From Sporomusa acidovorans (GTDB lineage Bacteria; Bacillota; Negativicutes; Sporomusales; Sporomusaceae): a DNA stretch of 64,000 nt. Positions 25,788 through 34,804 of the stretch are shown in pieces. The position numbers were made by a program, and so were the translations under genes. Every line of letters begins with the position of its first letter. Position 1 is the stretch's first letter. The notes below the pieces were generated by a model. It did no database searches. It had not been told where the DNA came from and saw only the letters and a program-made list of their open reading frames with translations. Where the stretch lies: positions 124,001-188,000 of the forward strand of contig NZ_FNAM01000002.1 of the NCBI RefSeq assembly GCF_900101845.1, written 5' to 3'.

Positions 25788-25938
25788 TACCTTTTTTGGT
25801 ACATTTGCCGTAGTTCAGCATACAAATGGAAAAAATCTTTTTCCATTTTAAATTAAATAGAACGAAAGACTTCTTTTTCGTTCAGCACTTTTCCCGAAAC
25901 TTTTATTACCCACCCGTATAACAGGTATTAATAGTACC
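25788..25938. promoter_or_regulatory. putative enhancer sites for the sigma-54 activator
   Basis: Two palindromes share GGTA/TACC arms: TACC-TTTTTT-GGTA (25788-25801) and GGTATTAATAGTACC (25924-25938), 120 and 255 bases upstream of the sigma-54 promoter. Other inverted repeats between them are AAATGGAAAA/TTTTCCATTT (about 25824-25849) and GAACGAAA/TTTCGTTC (25860-25883). Binding is inferred only. Confidence 0.4.
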
Positions 25939-25966
25939 ATCACTTCAATTAACTAAATCTATAAGG

Positions 25967-26006
25967 AAAATCCGTATGTACCAGAAAAAGTACATACGGA
26001 TTTTTT
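25967..26006. terminator. terminator of the sigma-54 activator gene
   Basis: Perfect 13-bp stem AATCCGTATGTAC / GTACATACGGATT with loop CAGAAAAA, flanked by A-run and T-run. A near-identical stem is found at 39300-39333. Confidence 0.8.
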
Positions 26007-26021
26007 CTTCATGCAGCAGTA

Positions 26022-27446
26022 TCATCTTTCATCAGCTTTTTCTTGTTCATAAGCTTTTAACTTCCGGTAAAGAACGGTACGGTAAATTCCAAGCTTTTCC
26101 GCAGCCTCCCCCATTTTTCCACCACATTCATTGAGAACTTGATAAATATACTGTTTTTCCACGAACTTCGTTACTTCTTTTAACGTTCCATGCATACCGT
26201 GTGTCAACACGTAATTACATTGCGGCACAGATCCTGGTAAATGCCGTTCAATCTCCAGCTGCTCTAAGGTACAGCCTTGCATATTATTAATGATTAACCG
26301 TTCAATAGCATTTCTAAGTTCCCGCACATTCCCCGGCCAATTATGTTTTTGCAAAAATTCAATAGTGTCAGGCGTCATCCTCATTTCCAATCCGTACTTT
26401 CTTTTGAAATCCTCAAAAAATTTAAACGCTAACGCCACAATGTCCTCCGGGCGCTCCCGCAATGGTGGTATCTGAATAGGAATGACATTAAGCCGATAAA
26501 ATAAATCTGCGCGGAAAGTTCCCTCTTGCGTCATCTTCTGCAAATCTTTGTGTGTCGCACAAATCAACCTAAAATCCAGTTTTCGGTCCACACAGCTGCC
26601 AAGTCTTCTGATTTCATAAGTTTCCAGTACCCGCAAGAGCTTGGCTTGGAGTGGCAAGGGCATTTCCGCAATCTCATCCAGAAATAACGTACCCCGGTGA
26701 GCCGCTTCAAACAAACCAACTTTTCCTTCCGCATTCGCTCCCGTAAATGCGCCTTTCTCATATCCAAATAATTCTGACTCAGCAAGATGCTCAGGCAGCG
26801 TGGCGCAATTAACGGCAATGAAAGCCTCGCCGGAACGCTTACTATGGCGATGCAGGTATTTTGCTAAAATTTCTTTACCTGTCCCCGATTCACCATACAA
26901 CACTACAGTTCCGTCCGTTTGAGCAACAACATGCGCTTGCAGCAGCAACTGTTTCATAGCCTTGCTTTCAGCCACAATCGTATCCTTATCTAAAACATAA
27001 CTCCGCAGATATTCTATTTCTCTTTTGCGGCGTTTAGCATTTTCTTTTTCCTCGGCATTAATAGCTTTGTCCGTATACTCCGCCATTTTGCCTGTTGTTA
27101 AAACCAAAATTACATTTCCCTCATCATCCATAATGGGTGTACTGGTAGATATCTGCCTCACACCAAGTTTAGTAATCAATTCGCCTTGCACCACACACTT
27201 TTTTTCGGCAGCTTCTACCGCATAGGATTTCGAATAATAATTCTTAGCAACCAGATCGTGAATATTTGATTTTAATAGCTGATCCAAAGACATATCCAAA
27301 GTTAATGCCGTCGTTGAATTAGAAAGCAAGACATTTCCGTAACAGTCTGTTACAAATATAGGATCCGGCAAATTATCAAATATTAGGTCTAAATTTTGTT
27401 TTGCCAGTTGAAAACTGCGCCTTTTTCTTTTGGAAGCACGTGGCAC
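26022..27446 (-). CDS. PAS-domain sigma-54-dependent activator of the acyl-CoA operon
   Basis: About 474 residues from GTG 27446, chosen because GAGGGTGAT lies four bases upstream and because a 15-bp inverted repeat covers the alternative ATG at 27530. PAS domain (LDLIFDNLPDPIFVTDCYGNV), AAA+ domain with Walker A GESGTGKE, GAFTGA loop, GTLFLDEIAEM Walker B, and a Fis-type C-terminal helix-turn-helix (MGEAAEKLGIYRTVLYRKLK). Genes of this kind act on the neighbouring -24/-12 promoter in response to a ligand of the PAS domain, here presumably the acid or its CoA ester. Confidence 0.88.
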   Translation of the reverse strand: MPRASKRKRRSFQLAKQNLDLIFDNLPDPIFVTDCYGNVLLSNSTTALTLDMSLDQLLKSNIHDLVAKNYYSKSYAVEAAEKKCVVQGELITKLGVRQISTSTPIMDDEGNVILVLTTGKMAEYTDKAINAEEKENAKRRKREIEYLRSYVLDKDTIVAESKAMKQLLLQAHVVAQTDGTVVLYGESGTGKEILAKYLHRHSKRSGEAFIAVNCATLPEHLAESELFGYEKGAFTGANAEGKVGLFEAAHRGTLFLDEIAEMPLPLQAKLLRVLETYEIRRLGSCVDRKLDFRLICATHKDLQKMTQEGTFRADLFYRLNVIPIQIPPLRERPEDIVALAFKFFEDFKRKYGLEMRMTPDTIEFLQKHNWPGNVRELRNAIERLIINNMQGCTLEQLEIERHLPGSVPQCNYVLTHGMHGTLKEVTKFVEKQYIYQVLNECGGKMGEAAEKLGIYRTVLYRKLKAYEQEKADER

Positions 27447-27511
27447 CGGAATCACCCTCTCGTTATTATGTGTATGATAACAGTCAAAATTGCTTGATCC
27501 TATTGGACATG

Positions 27512-27551
27512 CCAAAGCGCAAGCATGCACACTGCAATGCTTACGCTTTGG
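27512..27551. repeat. inverted repeat upstream of the activator gene
   Basis: CCAAAGCGCAAGCAT and ATGCTTACGCTTTGG are 15-base arms with one mismatch and a 10-base spacer. No T-run follows, so an operator or a leader hairpin is more likely than a terminator. It favours the downstream GTG start of the activator. Confidence 0.6.
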
Positions 27552-27728
27552 AAAGAATTTGTTTATTTACAATTTGAAAACTTCAAAGTATCACCGGCTA
27601 ATTGTAATATTTTGAAACATTCAAAAAGGAACTCTAACAAATATCGTTATATTTTGCTGAAGTTTCACACATCATGTCCTGAATGAATAACTATAAACCA
27701 CACAGAAGATATATTATACTAAAAAATT

Positions 27729-28180
27729 CTAGAAACTCCAGGTAACAGCCGATTCAAGCTCCTTGTCGCGTCCACCATAACCTTTAGCTTGCAAGTCCAT
27801 GTATACGACCGGAAAAGACAGATTCTTACTAAAGGTTTTATTATAAGAATAAGTCATCCCTGAATAACTATCAGCTGTCCCCCTCCCCATCCAGGGATAC
27901 ACCATTATGCCTAGGCCGCCGTTATATTTATCTACTGCATTTTGCTCCACATTATTATACTGTACAGAGAAGGTACTATCTTTATTAAGATTATAGGTCC
28001 CGCTAACAAAATACCCTTGGTTCAGCTTGCTGGCTATTCTCCGCTCATGCTAAAATTCCCGTCCCTCAAGTAGATAATCGCCACTAATATCAACTACATT
28101 GCCAATAGAAGCAGCCACGACAGTACCTGTAGACAATATACTTGATGCTAATATATTGTCTACAGTTTTCTTGTATTCAC
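27729..28180 (-). pseudogene. decayed outer-membrane porin
   Basis: The last 73 residues (YNNVEQNAVD ... DKELESAVTWSF) match the C-terminal strands of the intact porin at 31860-32873. Upstream, the same frame continues to ISGDYLLEGREF and a TAG stop, then jumps from the porin's early mature part directly to its last quarter: an internal deletion of about 190 residues. The signal-peptide frame is also shifted after GTG 28180, which still has GGGAGGTTATT upstream. At least three lesions, so not functional. The stop is TAG, hence not a selenocysteine codon. Confidence 0.85.
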
Positions 28181-28228
28181 AATAACCTCCCATGCAAATA
28201 TTGAGCCGTCCTCGGCCGTTATTAATAC

Positions 28229-29872
28229 TTATTCATAAATATCGTATAGAGGATCTAACACTAACCGCTCTTGTCTACCCGGATCACTGACCAATTCCCA
28301 TTTTTTATCATCAATAGCCATGGTAGCGCGATCACCATTGGGATCATACTTTTTCCAAACAGGTGCTTGGGGGATACTGGGATTACCCGTCGCTGCAAAA
28401 GCAATCCAGGCGTCCTGCATATTATCGGCCAAACCCTCCGGCAAAGGCTGACGTCCTAGCCAGTTATCATCTTGTACATTTAAATTGTGAAATACAAATG
28501 GTAATTCCATTGCATGACTGGAGCCCATTCCTCTAACTGGCGATTTCCATTTAAAATAGTACATATAGGCATCGTTGTATTGTGCTTGAAACTCGGCCAT
28601 CTTGATTGCAGGCATTCTAAAGCCAAGATCATTAACCAGGTTTACATCAGGATGCTTCTCTTTTGGATTTAGGGAGTTCTTTAATTTGTAATATCTGTCA
28701 ATCTCAATTTTATGCTTGTCTAGGTCTAGCCCAGCCGCTTTATAAGTAGCTTTACCAAAACCGTCTACAGCTCCCTTATAAAAAGAATCGCCCATGTAGA
28801 TTTTCCAGTAATTTATTTCATCCTGATTCGAGCCAATCAACAGTTTTACTCCCGAATCAAGGCCGTTTTTTATGCTAATAAACGGATCTACCGGTATATT
28901 TCTTCCATCAACCAAAGGAAAACAATACTGTTCACTAGACACATTCATTTCAGCAAATTTCGTTTGATACTCTCTAATCTGATCAGGGCTAAGAGCCAAT
29001 AAATCATCCATAGTTTTGGCGCCAGTAAGCTTTATAAAGTCTCTGGCTACTTGTTTACTATGTTCCGGATCCCTATTTATCAGACCAGCTGAACCACTTT
29101 CGGCGATTACTTTCTGGAATAAGCCTTGCGCTGACGGCATACCCATTAATACCGAAACACTGCCGGCACCGCAGGATTCGCCAAAGATCGTAACATTATT
29201 AGGATTACCGCCAAAACCTGCAATATTTTCACGAACCCACTTTAATGCCTGAACCTGATCTAACATACCTAAATTGGCACTGTCAGCATACTCACTGCCG
29301 CCAAACTCCTCCAAGTTCAGGAAGCCCAACGTATTAACACGATAATTGATGGAAACCATAACCACATCTGCTCTTCTGGCAAATTGTTCCAAATCATAGT
29401 ATGGATCACCAGATCCCCCTCCCAAGTAACTCCCGCCATGAATGAACACCATAACCGGCTTGTTTTGAGCTTGTATGTCGCGGGTCCATATATTTAGTGT
29501 TAAGCATTCCTCTCCCTGAGGAAGTGTGGATGCTGCCATATAAGGAGAAGTATCAACTGGTTGTATAGATGTTTTTCCAAATTCAAACGCCTTGATCGGT
29601 TCAGAATGATACTCCGGACTTTGTGGTGCTTTCCACCGCAAATTGCCAACCGGCTGCTTGGCAAACGGAATACCTTTAAAAATAGCAATTCCATACCGGT
29701 CCCTTTTACCAATTACGTCCCCATACTGAGTTTTTGCTGTTACCTCCGTGTCTGGCTGCAATACACTTGCCCTAACATTATTCAGTTGCCCGCTTCCCAA
29801 GGTAATGGTGATAACTGCCAAAATTAGCATAATTTTTTTAACAGTATTTGTCCAAAAGGATTGTACCTTCAT
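28229..29872 (-). CDS. secreted type-B carboxylesterase
   Basis: 547-residue alpha/beta hydrolase. A signal peptide (residues 1-36, hydrophobic IMLILAVITITLGSG) precedes the mature protein starting near TEVTAKTQYGDVIGK. Oxyanion motif VFIHGGSYLGGG, nucleophile elbow GESCGAGS (family consensus GESAGA; Ser about 230), and the late His in SSHAMELPFVF are seen. It would hydrolyse esters in the periplasm. A sigma-54 promoter lies about 100 bases upstream. Neighbouring porin and Ntn-hydrolase genes suggest a joint envelope pathway for an ester or amide substrate. Confidence 0.92.
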   Translation of the reverse strand: MKVQSFWTNTVKKIMLILAVITITLGSGQLNNVRASVLQPDTEVTAKTQYGDVIGKRDRYGIAIFKGIPFAKQPVGNLRWKAPQSPEYHSEPIKAFEFGKTSIQPVDTSPYMAASTLPQGEECLTLNIWTRDIQAQNKPVMVFIHGGSYLGGGSGDPYYDLEQFARRADVVMVSINYRVNTLGFLNLEEFGGSEYADSANLGMLDQVQALKWVRENIAGFGGNPNNVTIFGESCGAGSVSVLMGMPSAQGLFQKVIAESGSAGLINRDPEHSKQVARDFIKLTGAKTMDDLLALSPDQIREYQTKFAEMNVSSEQYCFPLVDGRNIPVDPFISIKNGLDSGVKLLIGSNQDEINYWKIYMGDSFYKGAVDGFGKATYKAAGLDLDKHKIEIDRYYKLKNSLNPKEKHPDVNLVNDLGFRMPAIKMAEFQAQYNDAYMYYFKWKSPVRGMGSSHAMELPFVFHNLNVQDDNWLGRQPLPEGLADNMQDAWIAFAATGNPSIPQAPVWKKYDPNGDRATMAIDDKKWELVSDPGRQERLVLDPLYDIYE

Positions 29873-29974
29873 TACTAATTACTCCTCCCTTTATTCCGTA
29901 GAATCATCCAAACAGCAAACGAAGCATCCCTCCCCTTTGTGATTTATTCTTATTTATGTTCTTATTTAGAACTT

Positions 29975-29990
29975 CGCAAAATTTATGCCA
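29975..29990 (-). promoter_or_regulatory. sigma-54 promoter of the carboxylesterase
   Basis: TGGCATAAATTTTGCG: TGGCAT-N5-TTGC, one base from consensus in the -24 box. About 100 bases upstream of the esterase start. Virtually the same sequence precedes the porin. Confidence 0.8.
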
Positions 29991-30153
29991 ATTTGCAAAT
30001 GGTCAGAAATAAAAGTGCTGACAAGATGACCTACCAGCACTCAAACTTCTTTAAAATTCGTATACTCTTAGCTTTCATAATTAATACTTAATAATAATTT
30101 AGATAGTTAAGATCCGAATATCTCAATTTCTAGAAATCCCATTCAATGTAAAA

Positions 30154-30201
30154 AAAAGACTGAATTATTTACAGAGTAGACTGTAAATAATTCAGTCTTT
30201 T
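30154..30201 (-). terminator. terminator in leader copy A
   Basis: 18-bp stem AGACTGAATTATTTACAG / CTGTAAATAATTCAGTCT, loop AGTAGA, flanked by A-run and TTTT. It contains the stop codon of the decayed gene upstream and separates it from the sigma-54 promoter. Confidence 0.75.
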
Positions 30202-30573
30202 GAAATTTCTTTAACGTATTCTACTATCCTATCATTTAACTTCACTGCTAGTTGATTACTGTCCATATCGCCATAGGCGGGCCTAAAAATCAGTTTTTGC
30301 TTTATATAAATGTCCCCATTGGCCTCAACATGAGCAGCACTCAAGGTTTTATCATTGCGACAGCACCGCCCCCCGGGTTATAACCAGCGGCTGCTGCAAA
30401 ATCTAAACCGTCAATATCAGCCTGCCACTCTTCCTTCAACGTAATTTCTTGATTGGCATAGTGTAAGCCTGCACTATTTTATCGGTGATCCGGCCTGCAA
30501 CAACATCTTTGATCACACTTTCCGCTTCCGTATCAGAAAACATCGTCCTCTTTAAGCCGTAAGGGATGTCCAT
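30192..30573 (-). pseudogene. frameshifted remnant, possibly an M48-type metallopeptidase C-terminus
   Basis: Three frames carry protein-like pieces in order: MDIPYGLKRTMFSDTEAES..., then EEWQADIDGLDFAAAAGYNPGGGAV (resembling the 'ADxxGxxxAAxAGYNP' block after the M48 zinc site), then DKTLSAAHVEANGDIYIKQ...EYVKEISKD to a stop inside the terminator. Frameshifts between them make it a pseudogene. Only the last about 20 codons recur in leader copy B at 33412-33466. The family call is tentative. Confidence 0.5.
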
Positions 30574-30623
30574 ACGATAATGCGGCTGCTGAAGCCACTT
30601 TCAAATTCCAAAAGCCCATAACA

Positions 30624-30660
30624 AATCCCCGCAAATATTTTATCAATACCCGCGGGGATT
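30624..30660 (-). terminator. terminator behind the Ntn-hydrolase gene
   Basis: 9-bp stem AATCCCCGC / GCGGGGATT with a 19-base loop, 18 bases past the stop codon; the T-run (TTTGTTATGG) is weak. Confidence 0.5.
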
Positions 30661-30677
30661 CTTTGGCATAAACCAGC

Positions 30678-31775
30678 TTATTGTCCTGAATACTTCAGTG
30701 GGGCAGCTACTTTAAAGTTATCTTTGACACTATCCGAAATTGGATTGTTTACCAAAAGGTCTGACATCAGTGTTGGACCTCCCTGAGAAAAGTCAAAATC
30801 ATTGATATTCAATTTAAATACATTTAAGGAATTAGCTGCATCAAAATACATTATTAAATTTTTCTGATCATAAACAGTCCGCCAAAGGGTTGGACCAAGA
30901 TTTGGAAGATTTGGTGAAACATCAGACAATGGTCCCGATACGCTACGCATAGTGGACAGAACGCTCAACACTGCCTGCGTATCATGTTTTCCTCCAGGAA
31001 TACGAGATTTAACATTCTTAGAAAGATTTTTGGGCAATGAATTCAATAAAAAGCTTAATCTTGAAAATCTATCTGCTGAATCCGGTGTGCCTGGCATAAA
31101 ATTCAGGCCGCCTTTTCGCTGCCAATAATCATTAATCGCCAGTTGCGCATCAAAATCCGGCTCATTGGTCATAACTTTATATTCTTTACTATGATGGATT
31201 TTCAACTGGCCCTGAATATATTCAATAATCGCACTATCACCGCTTGGATCAGAAATACTTACATGAAGAGTAGTCGGTGCAAGGGTATTTTTCGAGGGGA
31301 CCAGTCGGAATGGCTCTTCCTGAAGATGAGTTACAGCATCATTAACATCTTTATAGTTATCAAGGATATATTGTACCCAGCCGTTGATATTCAAGCCAGC
31401 TTTTCCGTCCGTTGTGCCAACGTCAGCCCCTGCTAGGTAAAGTTTGTTTACAACTAAGCCTTTTTCATTGATGCCATCGACAATATCTGAATCAAATGTT
31501 GAAACATATACACTGCCATACTGTGAAGTCCATTGGATAGAATTATTTCCTGCATCACCATCTCGCTCCATCCCACGGGGAGACACCCATATTTTAGTCA
31601 ATACATCATCTTGGTCCCAATCCATAGTACGGCCTGTAACAACTACCTGGTCATCGCCCGTATAGAGTGCACGCGAGCAGGCATTTGTCACGGTCATTGG
31701 TGCAGTTATAGAAAGCCCTATGCATGCTGCTAAACAAAGGGATGCTACTTTTTTCTTATGATTACTTATTTTCAC
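30678..31775 (-). CDS. secreted Ntn-hydrolase of the choloylglycine hydrolase/penicillin V acylase family
   Basis: 365 residues. A signal peptide (SLCLAACIGLSITAPMTV) ends in TNA, directly before Cys33 of CSRALYTGDDQVVVTGRTMDW. Removal of the signal peptide would thus expose the N-terminal nucleophile Cys, as this family requires. Other marks: GINEKGLVVNKLYL, TTLHVSISDPSGDSAIIEY and a conserved Arg in the C-terminal region. It hydrolyses linear amides (bile-salt, penicillin V or N-acyl-homoserine lactone type); which one cannot be told. It lies 84 bases behind the porin gene, probably co-transcribed with it. Confidence 0.9.
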   Translation of the reverse strand: MKISNHKKKVASLCLAACIGLSITAPMTVTNACSRALYTGDDQVVVTGRTMDWDQDDVLTKIWVSPRGMERDGDAGNNSIQWTSQYGSVYVSTFDSDIVDGINEKGLVVNKLYLAGADVGTTDGKAGLNINGWVQYILDNYKDVNDAVTHLQEEPFRLVPSKNTLAPTTLHVSISDPSGDSAIIEYIQGQLKIHHSKEYKVMTNEPDFDAQLAINDYWQRKGGLNFMPGTPDSADRFSRLSFLLNSLPKNLSKNVKSRIPGGKHDTQAVLSVLSTMRSVSGPLSDVSPNLPNLGPTLWRTVYDQKNLIMYFDAANSLNVFKLNINDFDFSQGGPTLMSDLLVNNPISDSVKDNFKVAAPLKYSGQ

Positions 31776-31859
31776 TTTTTATCTCTCCTCTTTTTCGTAC
31801 GAATGAATATCAGCTTAACGACAATCCCCGCTTCTGTTTACCAACTTTCAAACTTTTCC

Positions 31860-32873
31860 TTAAAACGACCAAGTTAGCCCCGTGGCGAATTCTCTGTCAC
31901 GACCACTGAACCCTTTACTTTTTAAATCCAAATATACTGCATGAAAAGACAAGTTCTTATTTAAGGCTTTTCCATAGGCATAAGTCAATCCACTGTAACT
32001 ATCCCCGCTAATCAAGCCATTCCCATAAAACGGGTACCCCCATGCACTAATACCACTGACAATCGTATCGGCTGAATTCCTTTCTACATGATTATATTGC
32101 ACAGTAAAATTAGTATCTTGATTTAAAGCATACGTGCCTGCAACAAAATATCCTTGATTTAACGTATCTGCACTCGACCTTACAAATTCACCGCTTAAGT
32201 TAAACCTTGGCGATAGCTTCACATTAGCGTTTAAAGCATAGTAACGCCGCTGATCCGTTGTACAGTTAGCAAATGCCACTCCTCCTTGAATCGTATCACT
32301 AAACTGGTTGGTAACATCAAAGCCATACCACTCTTTACTCGGATAATTGTAGTTTGTAGCTGGTCCTGTTGTTTTGCCCCCTATCACCTGAATATTTGCA
32401 GTGCCAATAGGTCGAGACAATATGGCCCCGTCAAACATAAGCTGGATTCCATTAGCTGAGTAACCAGTATTAATAATAGCTCCTTTTCCTAACGTAACAG
32501 CTTGTCTCCCCAGACTATATTTCCAATTATTAAATTTACCTTTTACCCCATACCAATCAAATTCACTGGTTCCATCCTCGTATGAACGAGCGTTGCTACC
32601 AGTGTTCTTATCATTGCTAAAACGAGTAAAAAACGTAGTATCATCATCGATTTTTGCCGTTATATTTACACGAACAGTTTGGTGAAAAAAAGAACTGTTG
32701 TATTTAGGCTGAGTAGGATCATTCGTATTGATACGATCATGAATGACACGCCCTTCTACTTGATAATCACCTGAAATACTAACTGTATCGCCAATAGGAG
32801 CCGCTGACGCAAGACCTGTGGTAGTCATCAAATATGTTCCAATCATTGCTTTGACAAATATTTTCTTATTCAT
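31860..32873 (-). CDS. outer-membrane beta-barrel porin
   Basis: 337 residues with a cleavable signal peptide (MNKKIFVKAMIGTYLMTTTG, cut after ASA). The mature part is a run of amphipathic strands (DTVSISGDYQVEGRVIHDR, RVNITAKIDDDTTFFTRF, WYGVKGKFNNWKYSLGRQ) and ends in GLTWSF with a terminal Phe, the usual sorting signal of outer-membrane barrels. It shows the host is a diderm. The broken copy at 27729-28180 is its paralog. The sigma-54 promoter at 33189 gives an unusually long leader of about 300 bases. Confidence 0.88.
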   Translation of the reverse strand: MNKKIFVKAMIGTYLMTTTGLASAAPIGDTVSISGDYQVEGRVIHDRINTNDPTQPKYNSSFFHQTVRVNITAKIDDDTTFFTRFSNDKNTGSNARSYEDGTSEFDWYGVKGKFNNWKYSLGRQAVTLGKGAIINTGYSANGIQLMFDGAILSRPIGTANIQVIGGKTTGPATNYNYPSKEWYGFDVTNQFSDTIQGGVAFANCTTDQRRYYALNANVKLSPRFNLSGEFVRSSADTLNQGYFVAGTYALNQDTNFTVQYNHVERNSADTIVSGISAWGYPFYGNGLISGDSYSGLTYAYGKALNKNLSFHAVYLDLKSKGFSGRDREFATGLTWSF

Positions 32874-33180
32874 AATTCATCCCCTCTACTCGTTGTACTC
32901 TATTAGAAACCCGAGAATCTCGTTCAAGGCTTTGCATCTTAGACTTTTTGTTTCTGTTCTCTCGTCCGTGCTCCCTGTTGATTTTTGCCCTTTACTGTTT
33001 ATGTAGTGCTCCGGACTCCAGACACGGGTGCCAGCCTCTGTTTTACTTGTAACCGCACAAGCTTGCTTTTTCTAACCATAAACCTAAGCCTCCCCAAAAA
33101 ATGTTTATCAACATGACCAATAGACTAATATACAGCTCCTTTCTTTAAGGGTTCCTCTATTCTGAGTACGCATCCAGTTT
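32874..33180. other. long porin leader
   Basis: Between the sigma-54 promoter and the porin start; no ORF with a ribosome binding site and no strong hairpin seen. The matching leader of the carboxylesterase is only about 100 bases. Confidence 0.4.
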
Positions 33181-33470
33181 TAGAACTTTGCAAAATTTAT
33201 GCCAACTTGTGGGTAGTTAAAAATGAAATACTGGCAAGACAACCTACCAGCCCGCAAACTTCTTAAAAATTATATACTTTTAGCTTTATTATTTACTACT
33301 TAATAATAATTTAGATTGGCAATAACCGAATATCTTAATTTTTAGAAATTCCATCCAATGTAAAAAAAACTGAATTATTTACAAAATAGTTCTGTAAATA
33401 ATTCAGTCTTCCGAAATTTTTTGAGATATTTAGCTAGTCTGGCATTTTATTTCACCGCTAGTTTAATCAA
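33181..33470. repeat. duplicated leader segment, copy B
   Basis: Homologous to 29968-30258 (see there). In this copy the decayed upstream gene is reduced to about 20 codons that run straight into the 3' end of the NtrC-type regulator gene; a TGAATTATTTACA / TGTAAATAATTCA terminator hairpin (33363-33410) is retained. Confidence 0.85.
33189..33204 (-). promoter_or_regulatory. sigma-54 promoter of the porin gene
   Basis: TGGCATAAATTTTGCA, TGGCAT-N5-TTGCA, identical over 15 of 16 bases to the carboxylesterase promoter. Confidence 0.82.
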
Positions 33471-34804
33471 CTAAGTTGATATCTGTGAAGTTTATTATAC
33501 AAGGTCTTTTCCGATATCTCCAATAAAGCGGCAGCCCTGCTTTTATTGCCGCCGGTCTGTTCCAGCACCTTAATGATGTGAAGTTTTTCAACCTCATCTA
33601 AAGACATAGTAAAATCATTAGAGTCTATATTATCTCTATTCCTTTTGACAGCAGAAATAATATGCTCGGGAATGTTTCTTACTGTAATTTTTTCATCCGT
33701 GCATAGCGAAACCATCGAATAAACGGTACTTTTTAACTCCCGAATATTCCCTGGCCAATCATAGCATTGCAATACATCCATTGCCTCATCTGAAATTATT
33801 TCGGCCATTACGATATATTCCTGATTATATTTATGTAAAAAATGCCGAACAAGCTCGGGAATATCTTCACGCCGGTCTCTAAGAGCCGGAAGTGTAATCG
33901 TGACAGAGTTAATGCGATAATATAAATCCTCTCTGAACCTTTTAGTGTTGACCTCATCTTCTAAAATTCGATTGGTGGCACAAATTAAACGAAAATCTGA
34001 TTGCAGAGTCTTGTTTCCCCCCAATCTTTCAAAAGATTTGCTTTCCAGGACACGCAATAGCTTTTTTTGCATAGCCATATCCATTTCACCAATTTCATCA
34101 AGAAACAATGTGCCTTTGTGAGCCTGTTCAACCTTCCCGATTATTCTCTCATTAGCGCCGGTAAAAGCTCCTTTTTCATGGCCGAACAGTTCATTCTCCG
34201 CCAAACCTTCCGGAATAGAACTGCAGTTGATCTTAACTATATTGTTATATTTGCGGATACTGTTGTAATGGATAAAATCAGCAAACATTTCTTTCCCCGT
34301 GCCATTCTCCCCTAAAATTAGAACAGGCAAATTGGCATTGGAAACTTTCAGGCATTTATCCATACACTCTTTGATTACTTTACTATGTCCGACAATATTC
34401 AATCGTTTATCCAGGAAATATTCGGCTGAAAAAGAATTTGTCTGTTCAGAACTAAGACTTTGTTTAATGACGTTAATTATATTTACCGGTAAAAAAGGTT
34501 TAGCGATAAAATCCACAACCCCTTTTTCCAAAAAGTACCGGCTATTAGTATTATCTGCAAAAGCAGTCATAATCACAATCTTGCTATCAGGAAATCTTTC
34601 CGCAATAACATCCATAGCTTGAATACCGTTCATACCTGGCATTTCCACGTCCATAATAATTAGATCAGGCTTACATTTTGCCATTTGCTTAATTGCGCTG
34701 ACGGCACTCACAAATACTTCAACCGCATACCCTTCTTGGGTAATAATTCGTTGCAGCAGATCCAACGTAGGTTGTGAATCATCAATAATGAAAATTGTAT
34801 TCAT
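33467..34804 (-). CDS. NtrC-type response regulator (REC-AAA+-Fis)
   Basis: 445 residues from ATG 34804 (AGAAGGGGTG upstream; the TTG at 34831 has no site). Receiver domain MNTIFIIDDSQPTLDLL with phosphoacceptor Asp in LIIMDVEMPGMNG and Lys in FIAKPF; AAA+ domain with GENGTGKE, GAFTGA and GTLFLDEIGEM; C-terminal Fis-type helix-turn-helix (KSRAAALLEISEKTLYNKL). It must work with sigma-54. The hybrid kinase gene lies just upstream, and three matching sigma-54 promoters lie at 29975, 33189 and 39186, so these are its probable targets. Confidence 0.93.
   Translation of the reverse strand: MNTIFIIDDSQPTLDLLQRIITQEGYAVEVFVSAVSAIKQMAKCKPDLIIMDVEMPGMNGIQAMDVIAERFPDSKIVIMTAFADNTNSRYFLEKGVVDFIAKPFLPVNIINVIKQSLSSEQTNSFSAEYFLDKRLNIVGHSKVIKECMDKCLKVSNANLPVLILGENGTGKEMFADFIHYNSIRKYNNIVKINCSSIPEGLAENELFGHEKGAFTGANERIIGKVEQAHKGTLFLDEIGEMDMAMQKKLLRVLESKSFERLGGNKTLQSDFRLICATNRILEDEVNTKRFREDLYYRINSVTITLPALRDRREDIPELVRHFLHKYNQEYIVMAEIISDEAMDVLQCYDWPGNIRELKSTVYSMVSLCTDEKITVRNIPEHIISAVKRNRDNIDSNDFTMSLDEVEKLHIIKVLEQTGGNKSRAAALLEISEKTLYNKLHRYQLS

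Larger units (their letters stand above)
29968..30258. repeat. duplicated leader segment, copy A
   Basis: About 290 bases are clearly homologous to 33181-33470: both contain AAATTTATGCCAA with the sigma-54 promoter, ACTTAATAATAATTTAGAT, GAATATCT.AATTT.TAGAAAT and a terminator hairpin of TGAATTATTTACA type, and the 3' end of the same decayed gene. Confidence 0.85.

Noticed and set aside
27951-28100. Selenocysteine read-through in the broken porin
   Set aside because: The in-frame stop is TAG, not TGA, and other lesions are present.
33467-34804. NtrC-type regulator as the ANTAR partner of the eut and amtB leaders
   Set aside because: Its C-terminus is AAA+ plus Fis helix-turn-helix, not ANTAR; no ANTAR protein is in the window.
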